From Cyclobacterium xiamenense (GTDB lineage Bacteria > Bacteroidota > Bacteroidia > Cytophagales > Cyclobacteriaceae): a stretch of 64,000 nt of DNA. The notes beneath the pieces were generated by a model. That model was not told where the DNA came from and did not search any database. It was given only the letters and a program-made list of their open reading frames with translations. Where the stretch lies: NCBI RefSeq assembly GCF_009467825.1, contig NZ_WIOK01000015.1, forward strand, positions 62,001-126,000. The letters are read 5' to 3'. The translations under genes and the position numbers were made by a program. Below, in pieces: positions 32,310 through 42,019 of this stretch (positions are counted from its first letter, which is position 1; the number at the start of each line of letters is the position of its first letter).

Positions 32310-35113
32310 AAAACGACAATTTTTCGCTGATAGGTAGCCGTTCGCGTGCGGAAGACTAGCAGGTGCATGCCTTTGGGAAGTCCGGTAATGGGGTACACCG
32401 ACTGGCCTTCCCGGGTCGGAATTTCCCTGATTTTTTGGCCCATGGCATTGATAACTTCCAGACTACTGAGGGAGGGTAGCCCCTCCAGATGCACGTACAG
32501 ATCGCCAAACGAGGGACTCGGATATACGCGTAACCGCGCGTCATCTTCCCGTTCCGGCAGTGAGGTAATCAGATTCACGTTGACAGACAAGACCTGACTT
32601 GGACCCTGATTACAGGCGTTCATGGGCGTGACTTCCAGTTCGTGGTCTCCTTCTCCTTCCCATCGGATTCGTACAAGCGGGCTTCCCTGCCCGCTGATGA
32701 TTTCTCCACCACTACCCACGGACCATTGGTAGTTGATGTCCTGTTCCGCTGGCACTTCGTAATCTGCCTCCTGAAAACCCACCCGATTAGGACCCTCAAT
32801 GGCCGCCGGCTGGTCCGGAATGGTAATCACCCGAATCAACTTTTCCGTACTGGGTCCTTGTCCACAAGGGTTCGTTGTGGAAACAGAAACCGACTGTTCG
32901 TCCAGGTTTGTCCATTCGAGGGTAATGTGCGCAGTACCCTGTCCGGCTCGCACCACCCCTCCGGTGGCTGACCAGAAATACTGTGTCCCTGGAATGGAGT
33001 CTACAAAATATTCTTCCAGGGTATTTACGCAAACCACCCCTTCGCCCTGTATGGAGGTTGTCTGCCGGGGCTGATCCGAAACGACCACCTCCAGTGCCCG
33101 GGTATTTCCGTTTCCGCACTTATTCTGACCACGGACCATTACGGCATTTCTGCCGGGCCTATCCCAACGCACCACTACCCGGGTCGTTCCCTGCCCCTCC
33201 AGTATCGTACCTCCATCTACTCGCCATTCGTAACGGGTGCCTTCCTCTTCCAGATCCTGGATGGTGTAGATTTGCTGACTAAGGCAGATATCATCTTCGC
33301 CAAAAATCGTGGCAATGTCCTGCGGAACCTGACAGGTATATTGGTAAAAGATCCCATTTTCTCCAACTGCATAACCCACGTTCAAATCGCCGAAGCTCAG
33401 CCCGGTAAAATCCTGATAGGTGTTCGTCGGAAGTTTTTCCCAGGTCTCTCCCGCATCAAACGTACGCAAAATGATTCCCTCTTCACCGGTGATAAATCCT
33501 ACCGACTCATCCAGAAATTCTACGTCACTAAATGCCACATCGAAGCCTGTTTGCAAGCGCTGCCAGGAAATACCCCGATCTACGGTCTTGAAAACAGTCC
33601 CTCCATCGCCAACCAGGATGGCCCTTGTATCGTCGAGCAAAGTCAGGGCACGAAAGTCGGCGGTGGTGCCCGGCACGACACGGCTCCAGTTTGCTCCCCC
33701 GTTGTCCGAACGAAGAAGCTGCCCTTGGTCTCCGACAATCAGCCCCATATTTTCGTCAAAAAACACGATATCGCTAAACGAAACATCTCCTGCGCCCGAT
33801 GGAATGATCTCCCAGTTGATGCCGCGGTTTTCTGTTTTGGCTATCAGCCCGCGCTCTCCGACAGCAAAGCCGCGGTTAAAATCAAAAAAATGCAACCCGT
33901 TCACGTTTCGGTTAGTGCCGGGATTCAGCGTAGTCCAGTTGCCTCCCGAATTGGTCGTGCTAATAATGTTACCATTGTTTCCGGCTACAAAGCCTGCGAC
34001 CGCACTGACAAAATACAAGGCATTAAACGGGAGCGAAATGGGTCGCGAACGGTCCACGAAGGAATTACCCCCATTGCCGGTAAGCAAAATCAGTCCCTGC
34101 TCGCCGGTCAGAAATCCCCTTATGTCGGTGATAAACTGTACGGCTGTAAAATCTGTGGACCTTCCTGTGAGCCGCACAGCCCAGGTTATTCCAGAATTGT
34201 TGGAGGTAATCAGGGTACCACTGGAACCTACCCCTAACACGTTATTGGTATCCGGTCGGAACGCCAATTTCATTAAGTTTTGTTGGGTGCGGGAGTTGCT
34301 TGCAAGAAAGGTCAGTCCACCGTTATCGGTTCTTAGGATGGTTCCATTATCTCCGTTGATCACACCAATTTGAGGAAAGGCCGGGTTAAAGGTCACCTCC
34401 CGAAGGTCGGTATCAATCCCACTATTGATAAACTGCCAGTGGTTACCGCCATCCTGGGTTTTGATGATGGTTCCTAAATTACCCACGGCATATCCTACCG
34501 AGTCGCTGGTAAAATAAACACCATTTAAAGGCGCCTGAAAGCCAGAAGGTATGGTTACCCAATTCACTCCTGAGTTGACGGTTTTTAGAATTTCGGAGTC
34601 GGCAGTCACTGCAAATCCGAGGGTATCGTTTGCGAAGGTAAGTCCATGTATATCCGCATGGCTACTCATGGGAACATCTGCCCAACTCAATCCACCGTTT
34701 TCCGAACGGATGATTGACCCACCGGTTCCTACGGCTAGTACCAGCTGCTCGCTTATAAAATGAAGACCATGATACACCTGGCCCGAACCATGGGAATAGC
34801 TGCTCCAATCGACTCCTGCATTCTGAGTTCGGTAAATCGTTCCGTCTTCTCCGAGTGCCAGCCCTTTTTGCTCGTCAAAAAATGCCAGGTCGAGCAATGT
34901 TCCGGAAGTGGGGGATTTGAGTTCTACCCAGCTAAGTCCTCCGTCAATGGACTTAAGAAAAATATTTTCTCCAGCAATATATCCCACATTTTCGTTGACC
35001 CATTGGATGGCCGTATAGTCGTTTCCCCAATGCCCTACGCGCCTCCAACTTTGGCCAAACCCCTCCTGAACCAACAACAGCAGCACGAAAACTAAAAATA
35101 AAGCCCGCTTCAT
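32306..35113 (-). CDS. Secreted YCF48-repeat protein with PKD-like domains and T9SS sorting domain
   Basis: A 935-residue extracellular protein. After a signal peptide (about 1-20) come about 13 tandem ~43-residue repeats, each with a core such as [11 protein letters not shown] or [12 protein letters not shown], a pattern shared by BNR/Asp-box propellers and YCF48-like proteins. The [12 protein letters not shown] region ends this part. Three PKD/Ig-like repeats follow ([52 protein letters not shown]). The C-terminal ~75 residues are a type A T9SS sorting domain ([16 protein letters not shown] ... [20 protein letters not shown]). It should be secreted by T9SS and anchored at the surface. Role unknown; adhesion is a possible guess. 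Confidence 0.9.
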   Translation of the reverse strand: MKRALFLVFVLLLLVQEGFGQSWRRVGHWGNDYTAIQWVNENVGYIAGENIFLKSIDGGLSWVELKSPTSGTLLDLAFFDEQKGLALGEDGTIYRTQNAGVDWSSYSHGSGQVYHGLHFISEQLVLAVGTGGSIIRSENGGLSWADVPMSSHADIHGLTFANDTLGFAVTADSEILKTVNSGVNWVTIPSGFQAPLNGVYFTSDSVGYAVGNLGTIIKTQDGGNHWQFINSGIDTDLREVTFNPAFPQIGVINGDNGTILRTDNGGLTFLASNSRTQQNLMKLAFRPDTNNVLGVGSSGTLITSNNSGITWAVRLTGRSTDFTAVQFITDIRGFLTGEQGLILLTGNGGNSFVDRSRPISLPFNALYFVSAVAGFVAGNNGNIISTTNSGGNWTTLNPGTNRNVNGLHFFDFNRGFAVGERGLIAKTENRGINWEIIPSGAGDVSFSDIVFFDENMGLIVGDQGQLLRSDNGGANWSRVVPGTTADFRALTLLDDTRAILVGDGGTVFKTVDRGISWQRLQTGFDVAFSDVEFLDESVGFITGEEGIILRTFDAGETWEKLPTNTYQDFTGLSFGDLNVGYAVGENGIFYQYTCQVPQDIATIFGEDDICLSQQIYTIQDLEEEGTRYEWRVDGGTILEGQGTTRVVVRWDRPGRNAVMVRGQNKCGNGNTRALEVVVSDQPRQTTSIQGEGVVCVNTLEEYFVDSIPGTQYFWSATGGVVRAGQGTAHITLEWTNLDEQSVSVSTTNPCGQGPSTEKLIRVITIPDQPAAIEGPNRVGFQEADYEVPAEQDINYQWSVGSGGEIISGQGSPLVRIRWEGEGDHELEVTPMNACNQGPSQVLSVNVNLITSLPEREDDARLRVYPSPSFGDLYVHLEGLPSLSSLEVINAMGQKIREIPTREGQSVYPITGLPKGMHLLVFRTRTATYQRKIVVF

Positions 35114-35251
35114 ACAAATGCCTAAGGTTAAATAAATTATACCTACAAAAATACCATTTAAATCAGTATTAAACAGAAAAAGTACATTTATTGCCAGCAG
35201 GACATCCCAACGGCTTTTTTATGAATGCAAAAGAAAAAAAAGAAGGCATAA

Positions 35252-35277
35252 AAAAAAGGGGCTGTTTCCCCTTTTTT
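35252..35277 (-). terminator. Rho-independent terminator of gldJ
   Basis: A hairpin with arms AAAAAAGGGG and CCCCTTTTTT and a 6-base loop, 25-50 bases downstream of the gldJ stop codon on the minus strand. Read on the minus strand, it ends in a T-run. It is nearly symmetrical, so weak activity on the other strand is also possible. Confidence 0.85.
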
Positions 35278-35301
35278 CAAATCGCTGCCGGACCACACTA
35301 C

Positions 35302-36525
35302 TTACCGGTCTTTTCCTCCCACGGCAATCATGGCACATCGGAACCCAATGTGGTTAGAAGCCGAATCCTGATGCATAAACCGCCTGGTACCCGGAGCAAG
35401 CCAATAAGCTACGTCTCTCCAAGAACCCCCTTTGTATACCCGGTAGTTATCGTCTATAAGTGTGGTATTGTATGTATTTTCCTCATCGTATACCCCGTCC
35501 TTTCGCAGGGGATTCAAATCGTCAAAGTCCTGGAAAGACAAGGGTCGGTATACGTCCTGAACCCACTCGTTCATATTACCAGCCATGTTATACAAACCGA
35601 AATCATTGGCCGGAAAGTCGTACACGTTGGTGGGAATAATCTCACCGTCATTCGATACACTTCCGGGGATACCCGCGTAATCACCCCGACCTCGCTTGAA
35701 GTTAGCCAGAAAGTCTCCCTGTCGGGACTTTCTCTTAATATTATAGGGGTTTCGTGGACCTCTGCCATCCCAGGGATAAATCCTTCCATTTTCCTGGTTC
35801 TCGTCCATGTACTGTGTTCCGATCATGGCTTTGGCGGCAAACTCCCATTCTGCCTCGTTTGGAAGGCGGTAATCGGGAAATACAGAACCCCTTTCAATCA
35901 ACTGGTCCTGTGTTAGCGCAGAATCCAATTCGTTTTTCTCGCGTTCCAATTCATTGACATAAGCCGTGCGCCACTTGCTGTACGCATTGGCCTGTACCCA
36001 ACTGACGCCTGCTACCGGGTAAAAGTTAAATCCGGGATACCTAAAATAGTACGTGGCATAAACATCGTTATAGGACATGGTCCCATCCCAGACTTTCTCG
36101 TTTGGCTCCAACTTTTGAATGGAGTCAGCGCTAACACCGTCTCTTTTGGCCATGTTAAACAAAAACTCTTTGTAATCTACATTGGTGACCTCCGTTTCGT
36201 CCATGTAAAACGATGCGATGGTTACGGTCCGCTCTACGTTGTCCCGAAAGCCCATGATGTCTTGTTCCTGCGAACCCAAAACGGCCCTTCCCCCCTGGAT
36301 AAACACCAGCCTGGGTCCTACCACCTCTCGCGGCAATCGAAACACCTGAAAAGACACGGAATCTTCTTCGTCGAAACTATACCTGGCTCCGGTGGAAGCA
36401 CTGATACCCCCCGGATCGCTAGCTGTTCGGCGGCTAGATTGATTCCCACAGGAAGCAAATAAAAAACCCAGTACTGCCAGCCCGGCAAAAAAACTAAAAT
36501 TAAATTCTCTGTTACCCAGTTTCAT
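35302..36525 (-). CDS. gldJ: Gliding-motility lipoprotein GldJ
   Basis: A 407-residue lipoprotein (lipobox FASC, Cys26) with a formylglycine-generating-enzyme-like (SUMF1) fold. The typical GldJ signatures are seen: VERTVTIASFYMDETEVTN, FYPVAGVSWVQANAYSKWR, RLPNEAEWEFAAKA, GLYNMAGNMNEWVQDVYRPL and GGSWRDVAYWLAPGTRRFM. In characterised Bacteroidota, GldJ is an outer-membrane lipoprotein needed for gliding and for stable GldK, hence T9SS function. It is not an enzyme. It is close in sequence to GldK, but a GldK gene would be followed by gldL, gldM and gldN, none of which is here. The gene stands alone and ends in a clear terminator. Confidence 0.88.
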   Translation of the reverse strand: MKLGNREFNFSFFAGLAVLGFLFASCGNQSSRRTASDPGGISASTGARYSFDEEDSVSFQVFRLPREVVGPRLVFIQGGRAVLGSQEQDIMGFRDNVERTVTIASFYMDETEVTNVDYKEFLFNMAKRDGVSADSIQKLEPNEKVWDGTMSYNDVYATYYFRYPGFNFYPVAGVSWVQANAYSKWRTAYVNELEREKNELDSALTQDQLIERGSVFPDYRLPNEAEWEFAAKAMIGTQYMDENQENGRIYPWDGRGPRNPYNIKRKSRQGDFLANFKRGRGDYAGIPGSVSNDGEIIPTNVYDFPANDFGLYNMAGNMNEWVQDVYRPLSFQDFDDLNPLRKDGVYDEENTYNTTLIDDNYRVYKGGSWRDVAYWLAPGTRRFMHQDSASNHIGFRCAMIAVGGKDR

Positions 36526-36744
36526 GTGACAACGTTTTGGTTTTGCCCTATTAAAACGCTAATATAGGATCAATAATATATTATACCAATAATCTTTTTT
36601 CCCTGCTGACGAGTCGAAAAGCAAGGAACTGGCCGATTTTGTGAAATACTACAAAAAATTTCATACCATTGTTAGTAATGTTCGCATGAAATTTTTTCCA
36701 TTTTTTTGATTTTTTTTACCGGTACGCAACCGGGACGCATCCTA

Positions 36745-36765
36745 ACCCACTCTTGACCAGTGGGT
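36745..36765 (-). terminator. Hairpin downstream of mfd
   Basis: A perfect 7-base stem (ACCCACT/AGTGGGT) with a 7-base loop, 13 bases after the mfd stop codon on the minus strand. No T-run follows immediately, so it may be a weak or factor-dependent terminator, or just a hairpin. Confidence 0.4.
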
Positions 36766-36777
36766 AGAGCCATCAAA

Positions 36778-39700
36778 TTATACCTTACGTAGCAAGTCGT
36801 GGAGCCATTTTTTGGCCTTACCGATGGTGTCGACACCCTTGATTACCAATAATAAACGATCTTTTGTCTCTTTTATTTTGCAAAACCGTCCGTGGGACTG
36901 AATGAAGGCGATGATGTTTCGAAAAACGTCAGAGCTAAAGTAATCGTCGTTCTTTGATGAAACGAAGTAGCATTTCATTTGTTCGTTTTTCAAAGCCAGT
37001 TTCTCAAAGCCCAGGCGCTCGGCCATCCACCGCAGTTCCACCGTTTCAAACAAGGATTCTACCCTATCCGGAACGGGTCCAAACCGATCCCGGATTTCGT
37101 TTTTAAAGGCAGCAAGCTCGGTATCCTCCTTGATCGCGTCCAATTTGGAATACAGACTCAATCTTTCCGAAATATTGCTGACATAGCTATCGGGAATCAA
37201 GAGCTCAAGATCCGTTTCGATCACACAATCCTGAACGAGCACGGCTGTTTTTTCCTTCAGATCGGTTTCAAACAGCGCTGCAAATTCGGTTTGTTTCAAC
37301 TCTTGTACTGCTTCGTCCAGGATCTTGTGGTACATTTCAAAACCCAAATCAGAAATAAACCCGCTTTGTTCGGCTCCCAGGAGGTTACCTGCCCCACGAA
37401 TGTCCAGGTCCCGCATGGCTACTTTAAAACCATCTCCCAAATCGGAAAACTCTTCCAGTGCCTGCAGCCGTTTTCTCGATTCTGCACTTAGGGTTGAAGT
37501 GGGCGGCGTCAAGAGGTAGCAATAGGCCTTCTTATTGCTTCGACCGACCCTTCCCCGCATTTGATGCAGATCGCTCATGCCAAACATGTGGGCCCGGTTA
37601 ATAATGATGGTGTTGGCATTGGGAATATCCAGGCCCGATTCGATGATATTGGTGGATACCAGTACGTCGTAGACACCTTCAATAAAGTCCACCATGACCT
37701 TTTCGAGTTTTTTCCCATCCATCTGACCGTGAGCACCAATCACCCGTGCATCCGGCACCAGCCGGAGGATTAGATTGGCAATGGCGTCGATTTCTCCCAC
37801 CCGATTATGGACGAAAAACACCTGCCCCCCACGACTCAACTCGTTGGCAATCGCATCCCGGATGATATCTTCCCGAAAGGTATAGATTTCGGTGGTCACC
37901 GGCTGCCGATTTGGTGGAGGCGTAGCAATTACCGACAGGTCACGGGCACCCATCAGCGAAAAATGCAGTGTACGCGGGATGGGAGTAGCGGTCAACGTAA
38001 GCACGTCAACGTTTACACGAAGTTGCTTGAGTTGGTCCTTTACCTTGACCCCAAATTTTTGTTCTTCGTCAATGACCAATAAGCCCAAGTCTTTAAATTT
38101 GATGTCTTTATTTACAATTCGATGGGTCCCGATCAGTACATCAATTTCCCCATTTTCCGTTTTTCTAATGATTTCCTTTATTTCCTTTGCCGTACGAAAC
38201 CGGTTGATGTACGCGACTTCCACCGGAAAATCGGCTAGTCTTTCCTTAAACGTCTGGTAGTGCTGCATGGCAAGAATGGTGGTAGGAACCAGCACCGCCA
38301 CCTGCTTGCGGTCATTTACCGCTTTAAATACCGCACGAACCGCTACCTCGGTTTTCCCAAAGCCCACATCCCCACAAACCAGGCGGTCCATAGGATAGGG
38401 CTTTTCCATATCCTCTTTGACATCCGCAGTAGCCACAGCCTGGTCGGGCGTATCTTCATAGATAAACGAGCTTTCGAGTTCTACCTGGAGAACGCTATCC
38501 TCAGAGAAACGGTGTCCTGGGGCCGCCTTTCTTTTTGAATACAGGCGAATGAGGTCCTTGGCAATGTCTTTGACCTTTTTCTTTACCTTACTTTTCTTGT
38601 TTTCCCATTCCTGAGAACCGAGTTTCGACATGGTGGGAAGCGTCCCTTCCTGGCTGCTGTATTTGGAAATTTTATGCAGGGAATGGATATTGACGTACAG
38701 CAGGTCATCGTCCCGAAAAACCAATCGGATCGCCTCCTGCAACTTCCCATTGACCTCTACCTTTTCCAACCCGGCAAACCTGCCGATACCGTAATCCACG
38801 TGTACGATAAAATCTCCTGGATGCAAATTCTTGATTTCCTTGAGGGTAAGGGCTTTTGACTTGCTGCTGGTACGGTTGGTTTTGTACCGGTGAAACCGCT
38901 CAAAAATTTGGTGGTCCGTGTAACACGCCAGTTTTAGCGAGGTATCGATAAAGCCCTCCCTAAGGCTAATCGGCAGGGTCTGTACGTCCAAACTTGGGTC
39001 CAACTCCGAGAAAATATTCAACAAGCGGCCTATCTGCTTGTCACTTTCCGAACAAATGATATTCCGTATTCCCCTGGCGGCGTTTTCATTTAAATCATGG
39101 ACCAACAGATCAAAGTGCTTGTTGAAGGACGGCTGCGGCTGCCCCTGAAACCGGAACTCCGGCACATCCTTCCAGGTAAACACGTGTCCAAAGGCGATTT
39201 GTCTAAACGGAGAGATGGCTTCTTCAAAGGCCTTTCCAGATAAAAAGAGCGTGTCGGGCGCCATCAATAAGGACTTAGCGGCCGTTCCTCCCTCCCGAAA
39301 GTAGGTATCGGCCTTCTCGTACAGGCTTTCCAAGACGCCCATGCAGTGGGCATAATCCTTGATCCAAAAGCAGGTGTCCGGCGGAAAAAAATCCACGATC
39401 GGTTGCCTGATTGCATCCTGCATGGTGGTTTGGATGTTGGGAATGATATTGATTTGGTCTATCGGAACGGTGGACAACTGAGTTTCGGGGTCAAATACCC
39501 GAATGCTGTCAATTTCTTGTCCAAACAACTCGAGTCGGTAAGGCAGGTCGTTGGCATACGAAAACACATCAATGATCCCACCCCTAACTGCAAATTGCCC
39601 TGCTTCGTAAACGAAATCGGATTTTTCAAAACCATAGGTGGTAAACAGCTCTTCCACGAAGGCCAAATCCACCATTTCGCCTTTCCGAACGGTAAATGTA

Positions 39701-40125
39701 CTTTCCTTAAGGCTTTTCTTGTTGACTACTTTTTCGTAGATGGCCTCCGGAGAAGTGACCAGCACCTTTCCATCCGTGGGCGATTGGGATAGCTGATTCA
39801 GAATTTCGGCGCGCATGAGCACGTTGGCATTTTCAATGTCCTCGTGGTGGTAGGGCTTTTTGTAACTGGCGGGAAACAGGTAAGGCTGTGTGCCGGTCAG
39901 CGCCTGCCAATCCCCGGCCAGGTATGCTGCTTCCTCTCGATCGTGAGCCAAAATGACGTGAAATCCGCCTGCCAGTTTGGTAATCGCCTGAAGCAAAACC
40001 ATGTCCATACTGCCGGACAGGCCTCGCACCTGCATGCGGGACTGATCGCCTTTTCCCAGAGTCAAGGCCAGGTTCCGGACGAAGGGATCCTCTTCGTAAA
40101 GCGACAAAAATGAAGATCTATCCAA
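36778..40125 (-). CDS. mfd: Transcription-repair coupling factor
   Basis: A 1115-residue cytoplasmic DNA translocase that removes stalled RNA polymerase and recruits UvrA. The N-terminal UvrB-homologous part, the RNA polymerase-interacting CarD-like domain (DFIVHVDYGIGRFAGLEKVE), the helicase domains with Walker A GDVGFGKTEVAVRAV and DEEQ box VIDEEQKFGV, the TATPIPRTL motif and the C-terminal TRCF domain (RFGPVPDRVESL) are all visible. No ATG lies in the first 32 residues. Translation probably starts at the TTG at 40125, because a stop codon (TAA) lies just upstream and the conserved N-terminal FLSLYEEDPFVRNLA begins there. Length matches the family. Confidence 0.96.
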   Translation of the reverse strand: MDRSSFLSLYEEDPFVRNLALTLGKGDQSRMQVRGLSGSMDMVLLQAITKLAGGFHVILAHDREEAAYLAGDWQALTGTQPYLFPASYKKPYHHEDIENANVLMRAEILNQLSQSPTDGKVLVTSPEAIYEKVVNKKSLKESTFTVRKGEMVDLAFVEELFTTYGFEKSDFVYEAGQFAVRGGIIDVFSYANDLPYRLELFGQEIDSIRVFDPETQLSTVPIDQINIIPNIQTTMQDAIRQPIVDFFPPDTCFWIKDYAHCMGVLESLYEKADTYFREGGTAAKSLLMAPDTLFLSGKAFEEAISPFRQIAFGHVFTWKDVPEFRFQGQPQPSFNKHFDLLVHDLNENAARGIRNIICSESDKQIGRLLNIFSELDPSLDVQTLPISLREGFIDTSLKLACYTDHQIFERFHRYKTNRTSSKSKALTLKEIKNLHPGDFIVHVDYGIGRFAGLEKVEVNGKLQEAIRLVFRDDDLLYVNIHSLHKISKYSSQEGTLPTMSKLGSQEWENKKSKVKKKVKDIAKDLIRLYSKRKAAPGHRFSEDSVLQVELESSFIYEDTPDQAVATADVKEDMEKPYPMDRLVCGDVGFGKTEVAVRAVFKAVNDRKQVAVLVPTTILAMQHYQTFKERLADFPVEVAYINRFRTAKEIKEIIRKTENGEIDVLIGTHRIVNKDIKFKDLGLLVIDEEQKFGVKVKDQLKQLRVNVDVLTLTATPIPRTLHFSLMGARDLSVIATPPPNRQPVTTEIYTFREDIIRDAIANELSRGGQVFFVHNRVGEIDAIANLILRLVPDARVIGAHGQMDGKKLEKVMVDFIEGVYDVLVSTNIIESGLDIPNANTIIINRAHMFGMSDLHQMRGRVGRSNKKAYCYLLTPPTSTLSAESRKRLQALEEFSDLGDGFKVAMRDLDIRGAGNLLGAEQSGFISDLGFEMYHKILDEAVQELKQTEFAALFETDLKEKTAVLVQDCVIETDLELLIPDSYVSNISERLSLYSKLDAIKEDTELAAFKNEIRDRFGPVPDRVESLFETVELRWMAERLGFEKLALKNEQMKCYFVSSKNDDYFSSDVFRNIIAFIQSHGRFCKIKETKDRLLLVIKGVDTIGKAKKWLHDLLRKV

Positions 40126-40302
40126 GTATTTTTTGGTTTAATGATCGGATAATAATTGGCGCAATTTATCAATTTCCCCGGTAATAAGGTGCCTCTGCTC
40201 CGGATTCCAACCGGGCATATTCGTAAAAACCCAAATCCCTTCGCCTATTTACGCCCTTTTGCCAACAAACTGTAAATTTGTTTTGTTATTCGAATACGGC
40301 CT

Positions 40303-40914
40303 ATGCAAAAAGAGAAAAAGACCCATTGGTTTCGGAAAATTGAGAACATGCACCCTTACCGCACGTTGATGTATTTGGGTATGTTTGGGAGTGGATTGCT
40401 ATTTTTCTTCCTCACGACCGCTTTTGTATTGTCTCAACCGGAATCCGGTGTGTTTGAGCGCTCTACCTTTCCCAAATCCTTCATCATGAGTAGCCTGTTG
40501 ATTGTGGTAAGTAGCTACACCTCTGGCAAAATACTGCCCAGCTTTCGGCTACACGAACTGGACAAAACGAAAAATTTTCTGCTTTTTACCTTTCTTCTGG
40601 GGCTATTGTTTTCCGGTTTTCAGTTTCTGGGATGGAAAGAGCTCTCCACCATGGGAATTGACTTTCGGGGCATTCCTTCGGGTAGTTTTCTTTACGTACT
40701 GAGCGGCATTCACCTGTTTCACCTGGGCGGGGCACTGATTTATGCACTTGTATTGGTAATACAGGTGGAAAAATCCGGTAAAGACCCGGTAAAATCCCTG
40801 ATACTTTTAACAAACCCCTATGAACACATGAAGCTGGATTTATTCGCCGTGTATTGGAAATTCATGGACGCAGTGTGGTTAATTCTTTTTGTTTTATTTC
40901 TCTGGATGTTTTAG
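40303..40914 (+). CDS. Orphan haem-copper oxidase subunit III-like membrane protein
   Basis: A 203-residue protein with about five transmembrane helices. The pattern fits cytochrome c oxidase subunit III: LMYLGMFGSGLLFFFLTTAF, the LFSGFQFLGWKEL loop, GIHLFHLGGALIYALVL, and the C-terminal AVYWKFMDAVWLILFVLFLW. Subunit III helps assemble and stabilise the oxidase but does not bind haem. No subunit I or II gene is nearby; instead it precedes hflK by 88 bases. Stand-alone subunit III paralogues are known in Bacteroidota. The start ATG at 40303 follows a promoter-like AT-rich stretch between it and the divergent mfd gene. Confidence 0.8.
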   Translation: MQKEKKTHWFRKIENMHPYRTLMYLGMFGSGLLFFFLTTAFVLSQPESGVFERSTFPKSFIMSSLLIVVSSYTSGKILPSFRLHELDKTKNFLLFTFLLGLLFSGFQFLGWKELSTMGIDFRGIPSGSFLYVLSGIHLFHLGGALIYALVLVIQVEKSGKDPVKSLILLTNPYEHMKLDLFAVYWKFMDAVWLILFVLFLWMF

Positions 40915-41002
40915 GAAAGATGAAATCATTCCGGTTAGAAATGATCTCCTCCCGGAGGGTGAAATCGATCAAATAATCGTAAATTGCAAAAAACACGTAT
41001 TT

Positions 41003-41980
41003 ATGTCAGACAATCAATTTGAAATCAACGTCAATCCGGATTGGATAAAGAAATACCTATCCAAAATCATTCTGGCGATAGCAGTGATCATTGTGGTATT
41101 TTCGGCCGTTAAGACCGTGGGTCCAGAAGAAGAAGGGGTAGTGATTCAATTGGGAGAGTACAACCGTACCGTCTTGCCCGGCCTGAATTTTATCATTCCA
41201 TTTGTTGAGACCATGTATAAAATACCGGTGCAGCGGCAGCTCAAGCAAGAGTTTGGTTTTCGAACCAGTGCCGCGGGGGTCCGTTCGGATTACGTTAAAT
41301 CCGGATACGGCGACGAAAGCATGATGCTTACCGGGGATTTAAACCTCACCGATGTAGAATGGGTGGTCCAGTACCGGATCGTCAATTCCTACAATTACCT
41401 GTTTCGCGTAAGAAATGCGGAAAAAACCCTCAACGACATGTCGGAGGCTGCCATGAGAAAAATCGTGGGAGACCGAACGGTCAATGAGGTATTGACGGTA
41501 GGACGACAGGAAATAGCCACCAGTGTGGAAGTATTGCTGCAGGAAATGTGTGACGAATACGAAAATGGGATTCGAATCGATCAGGTGGTGTTGCAGGATG
41601 TTAATCCTCCCGAACCGGTAAAACCCAGTTTCAATGCTGTCAACGAAGCCCAACAAGAGCGTGAAACGCTGATTAACCAGGCAGAAGCCGATTACAATCG
41701 GGTGATACCCCGAGCCAGAGGTATTGCGGATGAAACCATACAACTGGCAGAGGCCTATGCCCTAAACCGGGTCAACGGAGCAAAAGGAGAGGCCAACCGA
41801 TTTAATTCCGTCTTTGAGGCCTACGTCAAGGCGCCCGAAGTGACCCGGCAACGTCTGTACCTGGAAACATTGGAAAAAGTACTTCCCAAAATCGGCAACA
41901 CCGTTATCACGGATGAAAGCGGAAGCAACGTGCTGCCGCTTTTGAATTTAAATAAGGCCATTCAAAACCCCGCTCCCTGA
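41003..41980 (+). CDS. hflK: HflK-like SPFH/prohibitin membrane protein
   Basis: A 325-residue SPFH-domain protein with one N-terminal membrane helix (ILAIAVIIVVFSAV) and the HflK pattern: TVGPEEEGVVIQLGEYNRTVLPGLNFIIPFVE, then VEWVVQYRIVNSYNYLFRV, QDVNPPEPVKPSFNAVNEAQQERE and the coiled-coil RVIPRARGIADETIQLAEAYALNRVNGAKGEA. With HflC it forms a large periplasm-facing (or extracytoplasmic) cage around the FtsH protease and controls access of membrane substrates. The ATG at 41003 was chosen; an open frame from 40889 overlaps the preceding gene and has no family sequence. It lies 39 bases before hflC on the same strand. Confidence 0.92.
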   Translation: MSDNQFEINVNPDWIKKYLSKIILAIAVIIVVFSAVKTVGPEEEGVVIQLGEYNRTVLPGLNFIIPFVETMYKIPVQRQLKQEFGFRTSAAGVRSDYVKSGYGDESMMLTGDLNLTDVEWVVQYRIVNSYNYLFRVRNAEKTLNDMSEAAMRKIVGDRTVNEVLTVGRQEIATSVEVLLQEMCDEYENGIRIDQVVLQDVNPPEPVKPSFNAVNEAQQERETLINQAEADYNRVIPRARGIADETIQLAEAYALNRVNGAKGEANRFNSVFEAYVKAPEVTRQRLYLETLEKVLPKIGNTVITDESGSNVLPLLNLNKAIQNPAP

Positions 41981-42019
41981 ACGATCAAGCAGGAAGGAAA
42001 AATTCCTAATTAGCAAGCC

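Noticed and set aside
33272-34373. Overlapping plus-strand open frames of over 300 codons
   Set aside because: They arise from the repeated composition of the YCF48-type protein on the minus strand and have no independent features.
35302-36525. GldK or sulfatase-modifying enzyme instead of GldJ
   Set aside because: The GLYNMAGNMNEWVQDVYRPL region matches GldJ, no gldLMN follows, and formylglycine-generating active cysteines are not seen.
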